Counted from the stretch's first letter, positions 18,395 through 28,138 are shown. The stretch: 64,000 nucleotides of DNA from JAGRCP01 sp942490705 (GCA_942490705.1 CALNXY010000015.1:310001-374000), one strand, 5' to 3'. Notes: a model not told the origin generated them from the sequence alone. A program made the numbers and translations.

Positions 18395-19423
18395 ATGCGT
18401 ACCAATCTCTTTCGCCTGATCTTCATACCTGTTTTCGTTATTGCACTCGCAGCCTGCGCCGCGCCAATCGATAGCCCAGCGCCCGAATCCGCTGACTCGG
18501 CAGACTCAATGCTCCAGGTTGTCACCACAGTTTCCCCCGTGACCAACATCATCCACAATGTGGCCGGTGACCGCATCACGCTCACCGGGATCGTGCCGGA
18601 GGGCGTCAACTCCCATACGTTTGAGCCAGCGCCATCCGATGCCCGCATCCTGGCCGAAGCGGATCTCATCTTCATCAATGGCCTAAACCTCGAAGAGCCG
18701 ACCCTGCGACTGGCCGAGGCCAACAAGCGCGACGATGCTGAGATTGTCCTGCTCGGCGAATTGACCATCGATCCGGACGACTACATCTTTGACTTCTCTT
18801 TCCCGGCTGCGGACGGCAGCCCGAACCCGCACTTGTGGCCCAATCCCCTCTATGCGTTGCGCTATGCAGAGATTGTGCGCGACAAGCTGAGCGAACGGGA
18901 TCCGGCCAACGCCGATTACTATGCCGAAAACTATGCAGCGTTTGAGACGCGTATCAATGAACTCGATGCCGCCATCGCCGCGACCATTGACTCGATTCCG
19001 CCTGAGAACCGCAAGCTCTTGACCTATCACGATTCCTGGGCCTACTTCTCGCCCCGCTACGGCACGACCGTGATCGGCGCGATCCAGCCGGCCGACTTCT
19101 CCGAGCCTTCCGCACGTGAAGTTGCTGACCTGATTACCCAGTTGCGCGAAGAAGAGACGCCGGCCATCTTTGGCTCTGAGGTCTTCCCCTCGCCCATTCT
19201 GGAACAGATAGCGAAAGAGGCAGGCGTCTCTTATGTCGACACCTTGCGCGACGATGATCTTCCCGGCGCGCCCGGCGACGACAATCACTCGTACGTGGGC
19301 ATGATGGCTGAGAACGTGCGCACCATGGCCGACGCGCTGGGCGGCGACCCAACCCTGATCGCCGACTTTGACACCAGCAACGTTACCGGCAGCGACGATC
19401 AGGTAAACCAGGCCCAGGACTAA
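18395..19423 (+). CDS. Metal ABC transporter substrate-binding lipoprotein (ZnuA/TroA family)
   Basis: Captures Zn2+ or Mn2+ outside the membrane and hands it to the permease encoded two genes on. A lipobox LAAC (C21) ends the signal peptide. Expected metal ligands are present: H74 in SHTFEP, H146 in PHLWPNP, H212 in YHDSWAYF and an Asp around residue 285-288. A third His (rather than Glu) is the pattern of zinc-binding members, so zinc is the better guess. The His-rich loop of classic ZnuA is missing; an acidic Ser/Asp stretch after the lipobox replaces it. The stop and the next start share a base (TAATG at 19421-19425), so translation is coupled. Confidence 0.88.
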   Translation: MRTNLFRLIFIPVFVIALAACAAPIDSPAPESADSADSMLQVVTTVSPVTNIIHNVAGDRITLTGIVPEGVNSHTFEPAPSDARILAEADLIFINGLNLEEPTLRLAEANKRDDAEIVLLGELTIDPDDYIFDFSFPAADGSPNPHLWPNPLYALRYAEIVRDKLSERDPANADYYAENYAAFETRINELDAAIAATIDSIPPENRKLLTYHDSWAYFSPRYGTTVIGAIQPADFSEPSAREVADLITQLREEETPAIFGSEVFPSPILEQIAKEAGVSYVDTLRDDDLPGAPGDDNHSYVGMMAENVRTMADALGGDPTLIADFDTSNVTGSDDQVNQAQD

Positions 19424-20328
19424 TGAATCCTATCCTTGAAGTACACGACGTCACCTTTGGCTATGGCAAGACGCCGGTGCTGCGCGACGTCAATTTACAT
19501 CTGCACCCGGGACAGTTTGCGGCCCTGGTCGGCCCAAGCGGCGCCGGCAAGACCAGCCTGCTCCGCCTGGCATTGGGAACGCTGCAACCCTCAAGCGGGG
19601 AGGTGTGCGTCAGCGGCCAGGCCACAAGCGGCCACGCTGCGCCGCAGATTGCCTACGTGCCCCAGGTGGAGACCATCGACTGGAATTTTCCCGTTACGGT
19701 TGAACAGGTTGTGCTCATGGGGCGGGTGCGGGAGTCTCGGCTCTGGCCGTGGCCTTCTCGGGCTGACAAAGCGGCTGTGACCGAAGTGTTGGACAATCTA
19801 CAGATTGGCGATCTGCGCACCCAGCATATCCGCAACCTGTCGGGCGGACAGCAGCAACGCGTCTTCCTGGCGCGCGCCCTCATCGCCCAGCCCGATCTGC
19901 TTGTGCTCGATGAACCAACGTCTGGCGTTGACATGCAGACAGCCGAAAAGATGCTCCACTTGCTGCTTGACCTCAACCGTCAGGGCATGACAATTCTGAT
20001 GACGACCCATGACCTGAACATGGCTGCGGCGCATATTCCCTGGATTATCTGCCTCAACAAGCGGGTAATTGCCCAGGGCACGCCCGAAGACGTCTTTACC
20101 TCCGAAATTCTGACGGAGACCTATCGCGGCGACATGCAGGTCATCCATTACGATGGCCTGTTGCTCGTTCACCAGAAGCCTCACCATCACAAACTGGCCG
20201 ACGTGGTGGTTGATCCGATCCTGGGTCACCCGGCGCCGGATGCTGAACCGGATACCGGACCGGATACTGAATCCGTAGAAGAGGAGGTGGCGGATGATCG
20301 AGTTGCTGATCGAACCCTTTCAGTTTGA
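19423..20328 (+). CDS. Metal ABC transporter ATP-binding protein (ZnuC/TroB family)
   Basis: The 301-residue ATPase powers the metal importer. Walker A is GPSGAGKTS, the signature is LSGGQQQR, Walker B is LLVLDEPTSG, and the switch His lies in MTTHDL. The C-terminal ~45 residues are an added tail rich in His then Asp/Glu/Pro (HQKPHHHKLAD…), which could sense metal, though this is a guess. The tail also carries a strong ribosome-binding sequence, GAGGAGGTGG at 20281-20290, for the overlapping permease gene. Confidence 0.92.
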   Translation: MNPILEVHDVTFGYGKTPVLRDVNLHLHPGQFAALVGPSGAGKTSLLRLALGTLQPSSGEVCVSGQATSGHAAPQIAYVPQVETIDWNFPVTVEQVVLMGRVRESRLWPWPSRADKAAVTEVLDNLQIGDLRTQHIRNLSGGQQQRVFLARALIAQPDLLVLDEPTSGVDMQTAEKMLHLLLDLNRQGMTILMTTHDLNMAAAHIPWIICLNKRVIAQGTPEDVFTSEILTETYRGDMQVIHYDGLLLVHQKPHHHKLADVVVDPILGHPAPDAEPDTGPDTESVEEEVADDRVADRTLSV

Positions 20329-21145
20329 ATTCTTTCGCAACGGCACCATGGCTGCCGTACTGGCCGGTGCACTCTGCGGATTGATTGGCGTCTATATCGT
20401 GCTGCGCGGGATGAGCTACATCGGCCACGGCCTCTCCCACGCAATCTTTGGCGGCGCAGTCGTCGCCTACGTCATGCAGTGGAATTTCTACATTGGCGCC
20501 GGCATGTGGGGCTTTCTGGCCGCGCTGCTCATCAACCAGACCGTGCGCAGGACCCAGATCAACGCCGACGCAGCCATCGGCGTTATCACCACGGCCAGCT
20601 TTGCCGTCGGCGTGGCGCTCATCAGCCGCTATCGCAGCTTCACCCGCTCGTTTGACGCCGCGCTCTTCGGCAACATTCTGGGCGTGACGCGGGCCGATGT
20701 GATGGTCATCGCCGTGGTGGCGTTGATGGTCGCACTGACCATCTTCGTCGCCTATCGCCAGTTGCTCTTCACCACCTTCGATGCCGAAGTAGCTCAGGTC
20801 TATGGCGTGCGTACGGGCTGGATCGACACGCTCTTTGCCCTTCTGCTGGCGGCCACCTTGATCGCGGCGCTGCAAATCTTGGGCGTAACCCTAATTGCCG
20901 CAGCGTTGGTCATCCCGGCGATCACGGCACGACTGCTCACGGACAGCTTCAACCGGATCATCCTAATGTCCACGACGATTGGCGCGCTGACCGGCTTCAT
21001 CGGCATGTACCTCAGCTACTATATCGACGTGGCCTCCGGCGCCACGATCGTACTCTCCCAGGCGACGCTCTTTCTGCTGGTCTTGGCGGTAACTTCCTTG
21101 CAGAAACGAGCCCAGCAGCGCATGCTCCATACGCACATCGGCTGA
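20294..21145 (+). CDS. Metal ABC transporter permease (ZnuB/TroC family)
   Basis: A 283-residue inner-membrane permease with about eight hydrophobic segments. It starts inside the ATPase gene (35-bp overlap), 3 bases after GAGGAGGTGG. The YIVLRGMSYIGHGLSHA motif and the ILGVTLIAAALVIPA stretch are typical of the family that moves Zn2+, Mn2+ or Fe2+. No regulator box that I could recognise (Zur, MntR) is seen in the 150 bp before the operon. Confidence 0.92.
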   Translation: MIELLIEPFQFEFFRNGTMAAVLAGALCGLIGVYIVLRGMSYIGHGLSHAIFGGAVVAYVMQWNFYIGAGMWGFLAALLINQTVRRTQINADAAIGVITTASFAVGVALISRYRSFTRSFDAALFGNILGVTRADVMVIAVVALMVALTIFVAYRQLLFTTFDAEVAQVYGVRTGWIDTLFALLLAATLIAALQILGVTLIAAALVIPAITARLLTDSFNRIILMSTTIGALTGFIGMYLSYYIDVASGATIVLSQATLFLLVLAVTSLQKRAQQRMLHTHIG

Positions 21146-21212
21146 ACGCGCCCACCATTCGCAATCTTGATCTGTGCATTCGGATGCACGGACGTAGAAG
21201 AGGACACTGAGC

Positions 21213-22448
21213 ATGGCAGAACCAACGATTACACTGTATGGCGCATACTGGTGCCCGGACTGCCGGCGCAGCAAGCAGTTCTTGGGCGAGCATCAGATTC
21301 CTTACACGTGGGTTGACATTGAGGAAGATCCCGAAGGCGAAGCCGTGGTCATCAGCACCAATGACGGCAAGCGCATCATCCCGACAATCGTTTTCGACGA
21401 TGGCTCTCATCTCGTCGAGCCAACCAATGCCGAGTTAGCGGCCAAGCTCGGCTTGAAGACGACCGCCACACGCAACCACTTCCCCGTCATCGTCATCGGT
21501 GGCGGACCGGCGGGGCTGACCGCTGCGCTCTACGCGGCACGCGAGGGCATTGATGTCCTAGTCATCGAACGCGCAGCGTTTGGCGGCCAGGCCGCGGGCA
21601 CGGAACGGCTCGATAATCTGCCCGGCTTCCCGGACGGCGTAGCCGGCATCGATTTTGCCGACCGGCTACGCCAGCAAGCCGTGCGCTTTGGCGTTGAATT
21701 GCTCCAGGCGCAGAACGTGACGTCGGTGCAGCAAAATGGCCTCTACCATGTCGTCACGACCGAAGACGGCAGTGAGTACAGCACCTGCGCCCTGCTTATC
21801 AGCAGTGGCAGCCGCTACCGGCGCCTCAACGTGCCGGGAGAGAGCGACTATATCGGCGCCGGCGTCCACTTCTGCGCCACGTGTGACGGTCCGTTCTACA
21901 AGGGCAAGCACGTTGCCGTGGTTGGCGGCGGCAACAGCGCGGCAGAGGAGAGTCTGTTGCTCACCAAGTTTGCGGACCGGGTCACGGTCATTGTGCGTGA
22001 TGATCATTTCAAGGCCAGCCAGATCATCCAGGACAGCGTACTCAACGAACCGAAAATCGATGTCCTCTGGCAGACGCAGGTACAGGATTTTCAAGGCGCG
22101 GAGAGCAAGCTGAAAGAGCTGACCCTTCTTCAGAACGGTGAGACCCAGCGTATGGAGTTCGACGGGGCGTTCATCTTCATCGGCCTTGATCCAAACACAA
22201 GCTTCCTCGAAAGCAGCCAGGTTCGGCGCAATGAGTGGGGGTTCATCCTGACAGGCCATGAACTGGTTCACGAGCCCGGCTGGGCCACAGATCATGGCGC
22301 GACGGAACCGGCGGTGCTGGAAACGAGCGTACCGGGCATCTTCGCCGCTGGCGATGTGCGTGCCGGCAGCACCAAGCAGGTTGCCAGTGCCACGGGCGAA
22401 GGCGCCACAGCCGCACTGTTGATTCGTGAGTACCTGAAGACAGTCTAG
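21213..22448 (+). CDS. Glutaredoxin-thioredoxin reductase fusion
   Basis: Residues 1-80 form a glutaredoxin/mycoredoxin-like domain with the redox pair C14-P-D-C17 (YWCPDC) and the cis-proline segment RIIPTIV. Residues 90-411 are a complete NADPH-dependent thioredoxin reductase: FAD motif GGGPAGLTAALYA, active site C221-A-T-C224 (CATCDG), NADPH motif GGGNSAAEE and the late FAD motif GIFAAGDVR. The enzyme should pass electrons from NADPH through CATC to the attached CPDC domain, acting as a self-contained disulfide reductase. The start is ATG 21213 after AGAGGA. It lies 67 bp after the metal permease gene. Confidence 0.9.
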   Translation: MAEPTITLYGAYWCPDCRRSKQFLGEHQIPYTWVDIEEDPEGEAVVISTNDGKRIIPTIVFDDGSHLVEPTNAELAAKLGLKTTATRNHFPVIVIGGGPAGLTAALYAAREGIDVLVIERAAFGGQAAGTERLDNLPGFPDGVAGIDFADRLRQQAVRFGVELLQAQNVTSVQQNGLYHVVTTEDGSEYSTCALLISSGSRYRRLNVPGESDYIGAGVHFCATCDGPFYKGKHVAVVGGGNSAAEESLLLTKFADRVTVIVRDDHFKASQIIQDSVLNEPKIDVLWQTQVQDFQGAESKLKELTLLQNGETQRMEFDGAFIFIGLDPNTSFLESSQVRRNEWGFILTGHELVHEPGWATDHGATEPAVLETSVPGIFAAGDVRAGSTKQVASATGEGATAALLIREYLKTV

Positions 22449-22453
22449 CCACG

Positions 22454-25400
22454 ATGATCAATACGCTTGTGCGCTCTGTGTTGCTATTGGCATTGCTGGC
22501 GGCAACGGCTCTCAGTGTTGCCGCGACAATCGGCAATCTCTCGGCGCAAGAGGCGCCTCCGCAACCGGATCTTGGCTTCCATGTCGCGACTGGCGATGAC
22601 GAGCACATGACCGCTGCGCGCAGCGCCGACGGCGACTTCGTGGTTATAGTCTTCAAATGGGCCGATATCGAGCCCACGCCGGGCTATTTCTACTGGGAAG
22701 TGCCTGATGCAGCCCTGCGTTCCGCCCAGTTTCATGGACTTGAGCTGATTGCGCGACTAGACCATCCACCTGCCTGGGCGCTGGACGATAGCGGACCCAC
22801 CCCGTGGGATCTGGACGCGTATGCGCGCTTCGTCCGTGCAGCTACGGCACGGTACGGCGCGGACCTGGCCGGCGTAATCCTCGCCAATGAGCCCAACCTG
22901 GCCCTGGAATGGAATGAGCAGACGCCCGATGCGACCGCGTACGTTGAGCTGCTCAAGCGGCTCTATCCTGAAATCAAGCAAGTCGAGCCCGATTTGCCCG
23001 TGGCGATGGCCGGCCTGGCCTTCACGCAAGGAGATGATCGGAACATCAACGATCTGGCCTATCTGCGCCGGGCCCTCGATGCAGGGGCCGCGGCCTATTT
23101 TGACGTGCTTGCGGTTCACCCTTATGGCTTCGGCCGCCCGCCGGGCGAGGAGCCCGCAGTCGATCGCCTCAATTTTCGTCGCCTCGAACTGCACCGGGAG
23201 ATGATGCAGGGCGTAACTGATAGCGAGAAGCCAATCTGGATCACCGAAATGGGCTGGCGCACGCGTGCACCCGATCCGGCCGATGCCTGGCAGGTTGTGA
23301 GCCCAGAGCAGCAGATGCTGTATGTGGAAGATGCCCTGGCCTATGTCTCCGCCAACCAAGATTGGCTGCCGCGTGTGGCGCTCTGGCAGCTTGACGCAAC
23401 GGGAGACGAATATGGCTACGACCTGTGGCAAGGCAATGACGATGAGAGCTTGGCCTACCGCGCGCTGAGCGCGGCCTGTGGCGACGCGGAGTCGCCATGC
23501 AACGCAGATACCGCAGCCGAAGACGGCGCACCGGCCCTCGAAATCGAGGCCCTGGCCCCGGACACAATTATCCGTCTGGGTGACATCGGAACCCTCCACC
23601 CCCACTGGGTGCACCTCAACGAGGGCGGCGTCAACTTCAGCCCGCGCTGGCAGGGTGAGTTCTTTGTGCCGGATCGCGCGGTCGACGTCGAGTACGAGCT
23701 TCTGCTGGAGACCATGCAGGTAGATCAGGCCGCCAACCGCATAGAAATCAACGGCATCGAAGTCGCCACGCTTGCCCCTCGCAGTAAGCCCGATCCCACC
23801 AGCACGTGGGTGACCCAGCGCTTCATCGTGCCGCCAGCCTTGCTGCAGCCCGGCGTCAATGAACTTGTCGTTGAGGTCGGGCTGCGTACGCCGGCGTGGC
23901 AATATGAGAGCTGGCGCTGGGAAAACGTACAGATCCGCAACGCGCGTCTGGTTGCGCGCACTGAAGCGCCCGGCGAATCCGCCTGGAAGTGGGCACGCGT
24001 CGCCGCACCGGGCAGCTGGGCAGACGTGATCCGCCTGCGACCGGGTCAAGCGAGGGACTTGTGGCTCATGGCCAATCGCCAAGGCGGTCTCTGGCATGTT
24101 AAAGCACCGGGGGAGTCAATGGTGGACAACGACGTGGGCGATGCCGATCTGCTCTTCACGGATCTGCTGGACCTGCGCCAGGGCGAGCTGGCCGCCACCG
24201 ATCGCGGCCTCTTTTGGCGCAGTCTGGGTCAAACTGAATGGCAGGCGGTCGATGGTCCACCGTCTGCGTTCGCCTACGTCGTGTTCGCAGCATCGGACGC
24301 GTTTTGGGCCGGTTTTGAAGACGAAGGCATCTGGCGCGGCGAATCGCCGGCAGGTCCTTGGGAACGTGACGGATTGGCTGGACGCACCGTGCTTGATATT
24401 GCTTATGAACCGGCCAGCCAGCGCCTCTATGCGGCGACCGATGCCGGCGTTGCCTGGCGCCCGCCTACCGGTGAATGGGCCATGCTGCCTGACCTTGCGG
24501 ACGAGGCGGCAGGCTTTGTCAATCGGCTCTTTTTGGGCGAAGATGGGACACTCATTGCGCGTTCAAACGACCGCTTGTGGCGGCTCGCAGCGGATGACAC
24601 GGCATGGGCTCCCTTTGGCCCGCAAGACGCCAAACAGGCCTATGCGACTGCCAACTGTTGCGGCCGAGGCGCGCTCGTAAGTGCCAATGACGGACTCTGG
24701 CGGTTGGAGACAGACGATCGCTGGCGACGACTGAACAGCGACAGAACCGTCCAGGCTCTGGAGTGGCGGCTTACCGATCTGGTACAAGTTGGTGATTGGC
24801 TGTATGCTGCCAGCGATGCGGCGCTTTTGCGCTCTCGCGATCAGGGCGCCACCTGGCGCATCGTCGACGGCCTCCAGCCAATCGTCACGGACCTGCTCAG
24901 CCAGCCGGAGGAAGCAGGGTCCTGGCTGGCCGCGACCGCCTCGGGCGTCTATCACTCCGCGGATGACGGGCAATCCTGGGAGCCGGTCTCACCGCCGTGG
25001 ATGATCCAAGAGATGGCCCGGGACCGCGCCGGACGCATTCATCTGGCAACCGCGCGTGGCCTCTGGTCGGCGAATGAGTTTACGGCCCCCGTCTGGCAGC
25101 AGGCAGACGGCATGGAGCGGGTACGCCTCTTCACGGTCGTCCCCGATGCGGATGCTGCCGACACGCTCTTCGTCGGCAGCTGGGGCAACGCCCTTGGTCT
25201 CTCGGAGGATGGCGGCGGCAGCCTGACGCCTTTTGGCAACGGGCTGGAGGCGCTGAGCATCCTCTCGATTCTGCAGCACCAGGATGGCATAACGACCACC
25301 GTTGCCACCATCGAGGGTCTCTATCAGAGTCGGGATGGGGGCGAAAGTTGGACGACGCTGCCCGGCCCCTTGGCGCAGCAGACAGTCTATGCATTGCATG

Positions 25401-25732
25401 AGGATGGCGCCGGTGCGCTATGGGCCGGCGCCGCTGATGGCCTGTGGCAGAGCAGAGACGAGGGCGAATCGTGGGTGCGCCAAGCCGACGTAGGCGCACG
25501 AACGGTCATCCGCATGGGCGTTGTCGAGCCAAGCCAGGATCGTGCGATCTTCTGGATCGGGACAGAGTCTGCCGGGCTATGGTATTCTGCTGACGGCGGC
25601 CGCACCTTCCAACATAGCGGTCTGACTGGTCGCAGCGTCTTTAGACTCGCTGCAGACCCCGCTGCCTCCGAACGCTTACTGGCAGCGACCGATGACGGTC
25701 TTTATCAGCTCATTTTTGATCTCGAGCAGTAG
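22454..25732 (+). CDS. Secreted glycoside hydrolase (clan GH-A) with C-terminal beta-propeller
   Basis: The 1092-residue protein has an N-terminal signal (LLLALLAATALSVAA). Residues ~38-345 form a TIM barrel with the clan GH-A pair: E146 in LANEPN (acid/base) and E265 in WITEMGW (nucleophile), as in GH5/GH39-type enzymes. A beta domain follows (residues ~370-500, DRAVDVEYELLLE), then from about 510 to the end a BNR/Ycf48-like propeller with repeated SxDxGxSW patterns (SADDGQSWEP, SRDGGESWTT, SRDEGESWVR, SADGGRTFQH). The target is probably an extracellular glycan, unspecified. The start is only 5 bp after the reductase stop, so the two may be cotranscribed. Confidence 0.78.
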   Translation: MINTLVRSVLLLALLAATALSVAATIGNLSAQEAPPQPDLGFHVATGDDEHMTAARSADGDFVVIVFKWADIEPTPGYFYWEVPDAALRSAQFHGLELIARLDHPPAWALDDSGPTPWDLDAYARFVRAATARYGADLAGVILANEPNLALEWNEQTPDATAYVELLKRLYPEIKQVEPDLPVAMAGLAFTQGDDRNINDLAYLRRALDAGAAAYFDVLAVHPYGFGRPPGEEPAVDRLNFRRLELHREMMQGVTDSEKPIWITEMGWRTRAPDPADAWQVVSPEQQMLYVEDALAYVSANQDWLPRVALWQLDATGDEYGYDLWQGNDDESLAYRALSAACGDAESPCNADTAAEDGAPALEIEALAPDTIIRLGDIGTLHPHWVHLNEGGVNFSPRWQGEFFVPDRAVDVEYELLLETMQVDQAANRIEINGIEVATLAPRSKPDPTSTWVTQRFIVPPALLQPGVNELVVEVGLRTPAWQYESWRWENVQIRNARLVARTEAPGESAWKWARVAAPGSWADVIRLRPGQARDLWLMANRQGGLWHVKAPGESMVDNDVGDADLLFTDLLDLRQGELAATDRGLFWRSLGQTEWQAVDGPPSAFAYVVFAASDAFWAGFEDEGIWRGESPAGPWERDGLAGRTVLDIAYEPASQRLYAATDAGVAWRPPTGEWAMLPDLADEAAGFVNRLFLGEDGTLIARSNDRLWRLAADDTAWAPFGPQDAKQAYATANCCGRGALVSANDGLWRLETDDRWRRLNSDRTVQALEWRLTDLVQVGDWLYAASDAALLRSRDQGATWRIVDGLQPIVTDLLSQPEEAGSWLAATASGVYHSADDGQSWEPVSPPWMIQEMARDRAGRIHLATARGLWSANEFTAPVWQQADGMERVRLFTVVPDADAADTLFVGSWGNALGLSEDGGGSLTPFGNGLEALSILSILQHQDGITTTVATIEGLYQSRDGGESWTTLPGPLAQQTVYALHEDGAGALWAGAADGLWQSRDEGESWVRQADVGARTVIRMGVVEPSQDRAIFWIGTESAGLWYSADGGRTFQHSGLTGRSVFRLAADPAASERLLAATDDGLYQLIFDLEQ

Positions 25733-25802
25733 CACACATTCGCACACTCTTACGTCGTGTGAAACCTGTCCACCGAATGGAAAAGAGAGGACCTCACCCC
25801 AT

Positions 25803-26978
25803 ATGCAGATCAATCCCCATCCGGCTCTGCTCGCAATCGGCACGGCGGTGCCCGAATATCATGCGGATCAGACCAGCATTGGCCAATGGATGGCTTCGTC
25901 CTTTGCCGGTCAGCCGGCCCTACAGCGGCTTATCCGCTCCCTCTATGCCTATTCGGGCATCGAGAAACGTCACGGCTGCGCGCCCGAGTATCTGCTGCCG
26001 CCAGACGAATCGCCCTTTGCGCCAGGTCTCGATCAGGCCGACACGCCGACCACGGCCGAGCGCATGGAGATCTACCGTCGGGAATCGGTCCCGCTTGCCG
26101 AACGCGCTGCGAAGCAGGCCCTTGCCGAGCTCGCTGCGACACGTGCGGTCACGACAGAGCATCTTGCAGACAAAGTCACCCACCTGATTGTGGTGAGCTG
26201 CACCGGCTTTTTTGCCCCCGGCCTGGACTTTGTGTTGGCCGATCGTTTGGCGTTGAACCCAGACGTGCAGCGCACAATCATCGGTTTTATGGGCTGCTCG
26301 GCGGCATTTAATGGCTTGCGGGCAGCCAGCCAGATCGTGACCGCCGACCCCAGTGCATGCGTCCTCGTGGTCGCCGTTGAGCTCTGCTCGCTGCACATTC
26401 AGGCGAGCGACCGGCGCGATGACCTGATCTCGGCGTCACTCTTCGCCGACGGCGCGGCCGCGGCCATCGTGGCCATGCCCCAGGAAGACGACCGTGACTA
26501 CTATCTCCTCGACCGCTTCCAGACAGGGATGAAGCCTGACACCGAAGATGAAATGGTCTGGCAGATCGGCAATTATGGGTTCACGCTGCATTTGTCACCG
26601 CGGATCCCCGATCATCTGGGCGATGTCGCTGCCGGAGAACTAGAGAAGGTGATGGCGGGTGCAACGCCGGAATTCTGGGCCATCCATCCAGGCGGGCGCG
26701 CCATCGTCGATAAGCTCGAGGAGCTCTTCACGCTGCCGGAAGAGGCTGTGGCTTCCTCGCGCGCCGTGCTGGCGGCATACGGCAACCTTTCCTCGGCCAC
26801 GATTCTCTTTGTGCTTGCGGAAGAGCGCCGACGATTGCTGGCCAGCGGCCACGGCCGCACGACGGGCGCGGCCATGGCTTTTGGACCGGGACTCACGATC
26901 GAGCTGGCGCGCCTCACCTTTGTGCCGGCTGACACCGCCAGGATTCATGCCCTGGAGACTGAGCTTGCGGCCCCATGA
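25803..26978 (+). CDS. Type III polyketide synthase (chalcone/stilbene synthase family)
   Basis: A 391-residue homodimeric ketosynthase that extends an acyl-CoA starter with malonyl-CoA, in bacteria often giving alkylpyrones or alkylresorcinols. The catalytic triad is present: C165 in GFMGCSAAFNG, H295 in IHPGGRAIVD and N328 in YGNLSSATI. The start is ATG 25803, after GAGAGGA; an earlier in-frame stretch from 25692 overlaps the hydrolase gene and is not family-like. The stop overlaps the next start by ATGA (26975-26978), so it is translationally coupled to the flavoprotein. The set suggests a phenolic-lipid pathway. Confidence 0.9.
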   Translation: MQINPHPALLAIGTAVPEYHADQTSIGQWMASSFAGQPALQRLIRSLYAYSGIEKRHGCAPEYLLPPDESPFAPGLDQADTPTTAERMEIYRRESVPLAERAAKQALAELAATRAVTTEHLADKVTHLIVVSCTGFFAPGLDFVLADRLALNPDVQRTIIGFMGCSAAFNGLRAASQIVTADPSACVLVVAVELCSLHIQASDRRDDLISASLFADGAAAAIVAMPQEDDRDYYLLDRFQTGMKPDTEDEMVWQIGNYGFTLHLSPRIPDHLGDVAAGELEKVMAGATPEFWAIHPGGRAIVDKLEELFTLPEEAVASSRAVLAAYGNLSSATILFVLAEERRRLLASGHGRTTGAAMAFGPGLTIELARLTFVPADTARIHALETELAAP

Positions 26979-28138
26979 ACGAAGAATTTGACGTTGCCAT
27001 CGTCGGCGCTGGACCCGCTGGCAGCGGCGCCGCAGCCGCGTTGGCCGGCCGGGGGTGGCGCGTTCTGCTCATCGAACGCGACCGCTTGCCGCGCCACAAA
27101 GTCTGCGGCGAGTTTCTCTCGCCCGAGAGTCAGGCAACGCTGGCTGTCCTGGGGCTGGGCCGCGCACTGGCTGCAGCGAATCCCGTGGCGCTTGTCGATG
27201 CCGAACTGATTTCCCGCCGCGGCACGCGACTCTTGACCGCGCTGCCCGGCGCAGCCTGGGGATTGAGTCGCTATGCGATGGACGCAGCGCTGGCTGCGGC
27301 CGCGGCAGCGCGTGGGGCGACGCTCTGGCAAGGACATACCGTCACTGATCTCCAGCACACTGACACAGGCGTTGCGCTCACGATCCGCGGCGACGGGACG
27401 ACAAAAGAGGTGCGGGCCCGCACGGGGCTCATGGCCGGCGGGCGTGGCGTGGCAGCCAAATTATTGGCCCAGCCATTAGAGAACCGGCCGGCGGGACTCA
27501 ACGTGGGCGTCAAGGCCCACTTCGCCGATGTTGTCATGCCCAACCGTGTAGAGGTCTATCTCTTTGCGGGCGGCTATGTGGGCATCAACCCGGTAGAGGC
27601 CGGCGCAGCCAACGTCTGCCTGCTTGCCTCCTACGATGCCTTTGCCAAGGCCGAGCGCAATCCAGCTGCGATGTTTGCGGCCATCGCCCGTCAAAACGAC
27701 GCATTTGGCGAACGTCTGGCCGGCGCGCGCTTGCTGGAAGAGACGCTGTGCACCGTCGGCGCCGTGGACACGGGGCGTCCCAGCCGTCCATGGAATGGCG
27801 TGGCCTGCCTGGGCGACACCGCGACCATGATCCCGCCCCTCTGCGGCGACGGCATGGCCATGGCGCTCCAGTCCGCGGCGCTCTGCATTCCCTACGCCGA
27901 TGCGTATTTGCGCAATGAGATTGACTTGTCGGCGTGGCAATCAGGCTATGCCCAGGCGTGGCATGCCGCGTTTGATGGGCGGCTGCGTACGGGGCGCGCT
28001 TTGCAGGCAATGCTCAACTCAGGCGCGAGTGACCTACTGTTGCGCGCGGGCAGCGCGTTGCCGCCCGTTGCCGACTACTTCGTGCGGGCCACACGCGGCG
28101 CGGCCGATTCCCCCTTGCCGGCGTCTGCCAACGGATAG
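26975..28138 (+). CDS. FAD-dependent oxidoreductase (geranylgeranyl reductase/monooxygenase family)
   Basis: The 387-residue flavoprotein opens with the FAD dinucleotide motif VAIVGAGPAGSGAAAALA, then LPRHKVCGEFLS (the conserved Cys-Gly motif of the geranylgeranyl-reductase-like group). A second FAD-binding segment, CLGDTATMIPPLCGDGMAMA, lies about residue 275. Enzymes of this class hydroxylate phenols or reduce isoprenoid chains. Coupled to a type III polyketide synthase, it most likely oxidises the phenolic or pyrone product, in the way SrsC acts in Streptomyces phenolic-lipid synthesis; that comparison is inference. Its 3' end overlaps the convergent methyltransferase by 64 bp. Confidence 0.85.
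   Translation: MNEEFDVAIVGAGPAGSGAAAALAGRGWRVLLIERDRLPRHKVCGEFLSPESQATLAVLGLGRALAAANPVALVDAELISRRGTRLLTALPGAAWGLSRYAMDAALAAAAAARGATLWQGHTVTDLQHTDTGVALTIRGDGTTKEVRARTGLMAGGRGVAAKLLAQPLENRPAGLNVGVKAHFADVVMPNRVEVYLFAGGYVGINPVEAGAANVCLLASYDAFAKAERNPAAMFAAIARQNDAFGERLAGARLLEETLCTVGAVDTGRPSRPWNGVACLGDTATMIPPLCGDGMAMALQSAALCIPYADAYLRNEIDLSAWQSGYAQAWHAAFDGRLRTGRALQAMLNSGASDLLLRAGSALPPVADYFVRATRGAADSPLPASANG

Noticed and set aside
21213..22448. Glutaredoxin-reductase fusion as a misassembly
   Set aside because: One frame, one ribosome-binding site and both redox motifs intact.
22757..24097. 446-codon minus-strand frame
   Set aside because: Antisense to the glycoside hydrolase gene; no motif or ribosome-binding site.
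25692..25802. N-terminal extension of the polyketide synthase
   Set aside because: Overlaps the upstream gene, not family-like; ATG 25803 has the better site.
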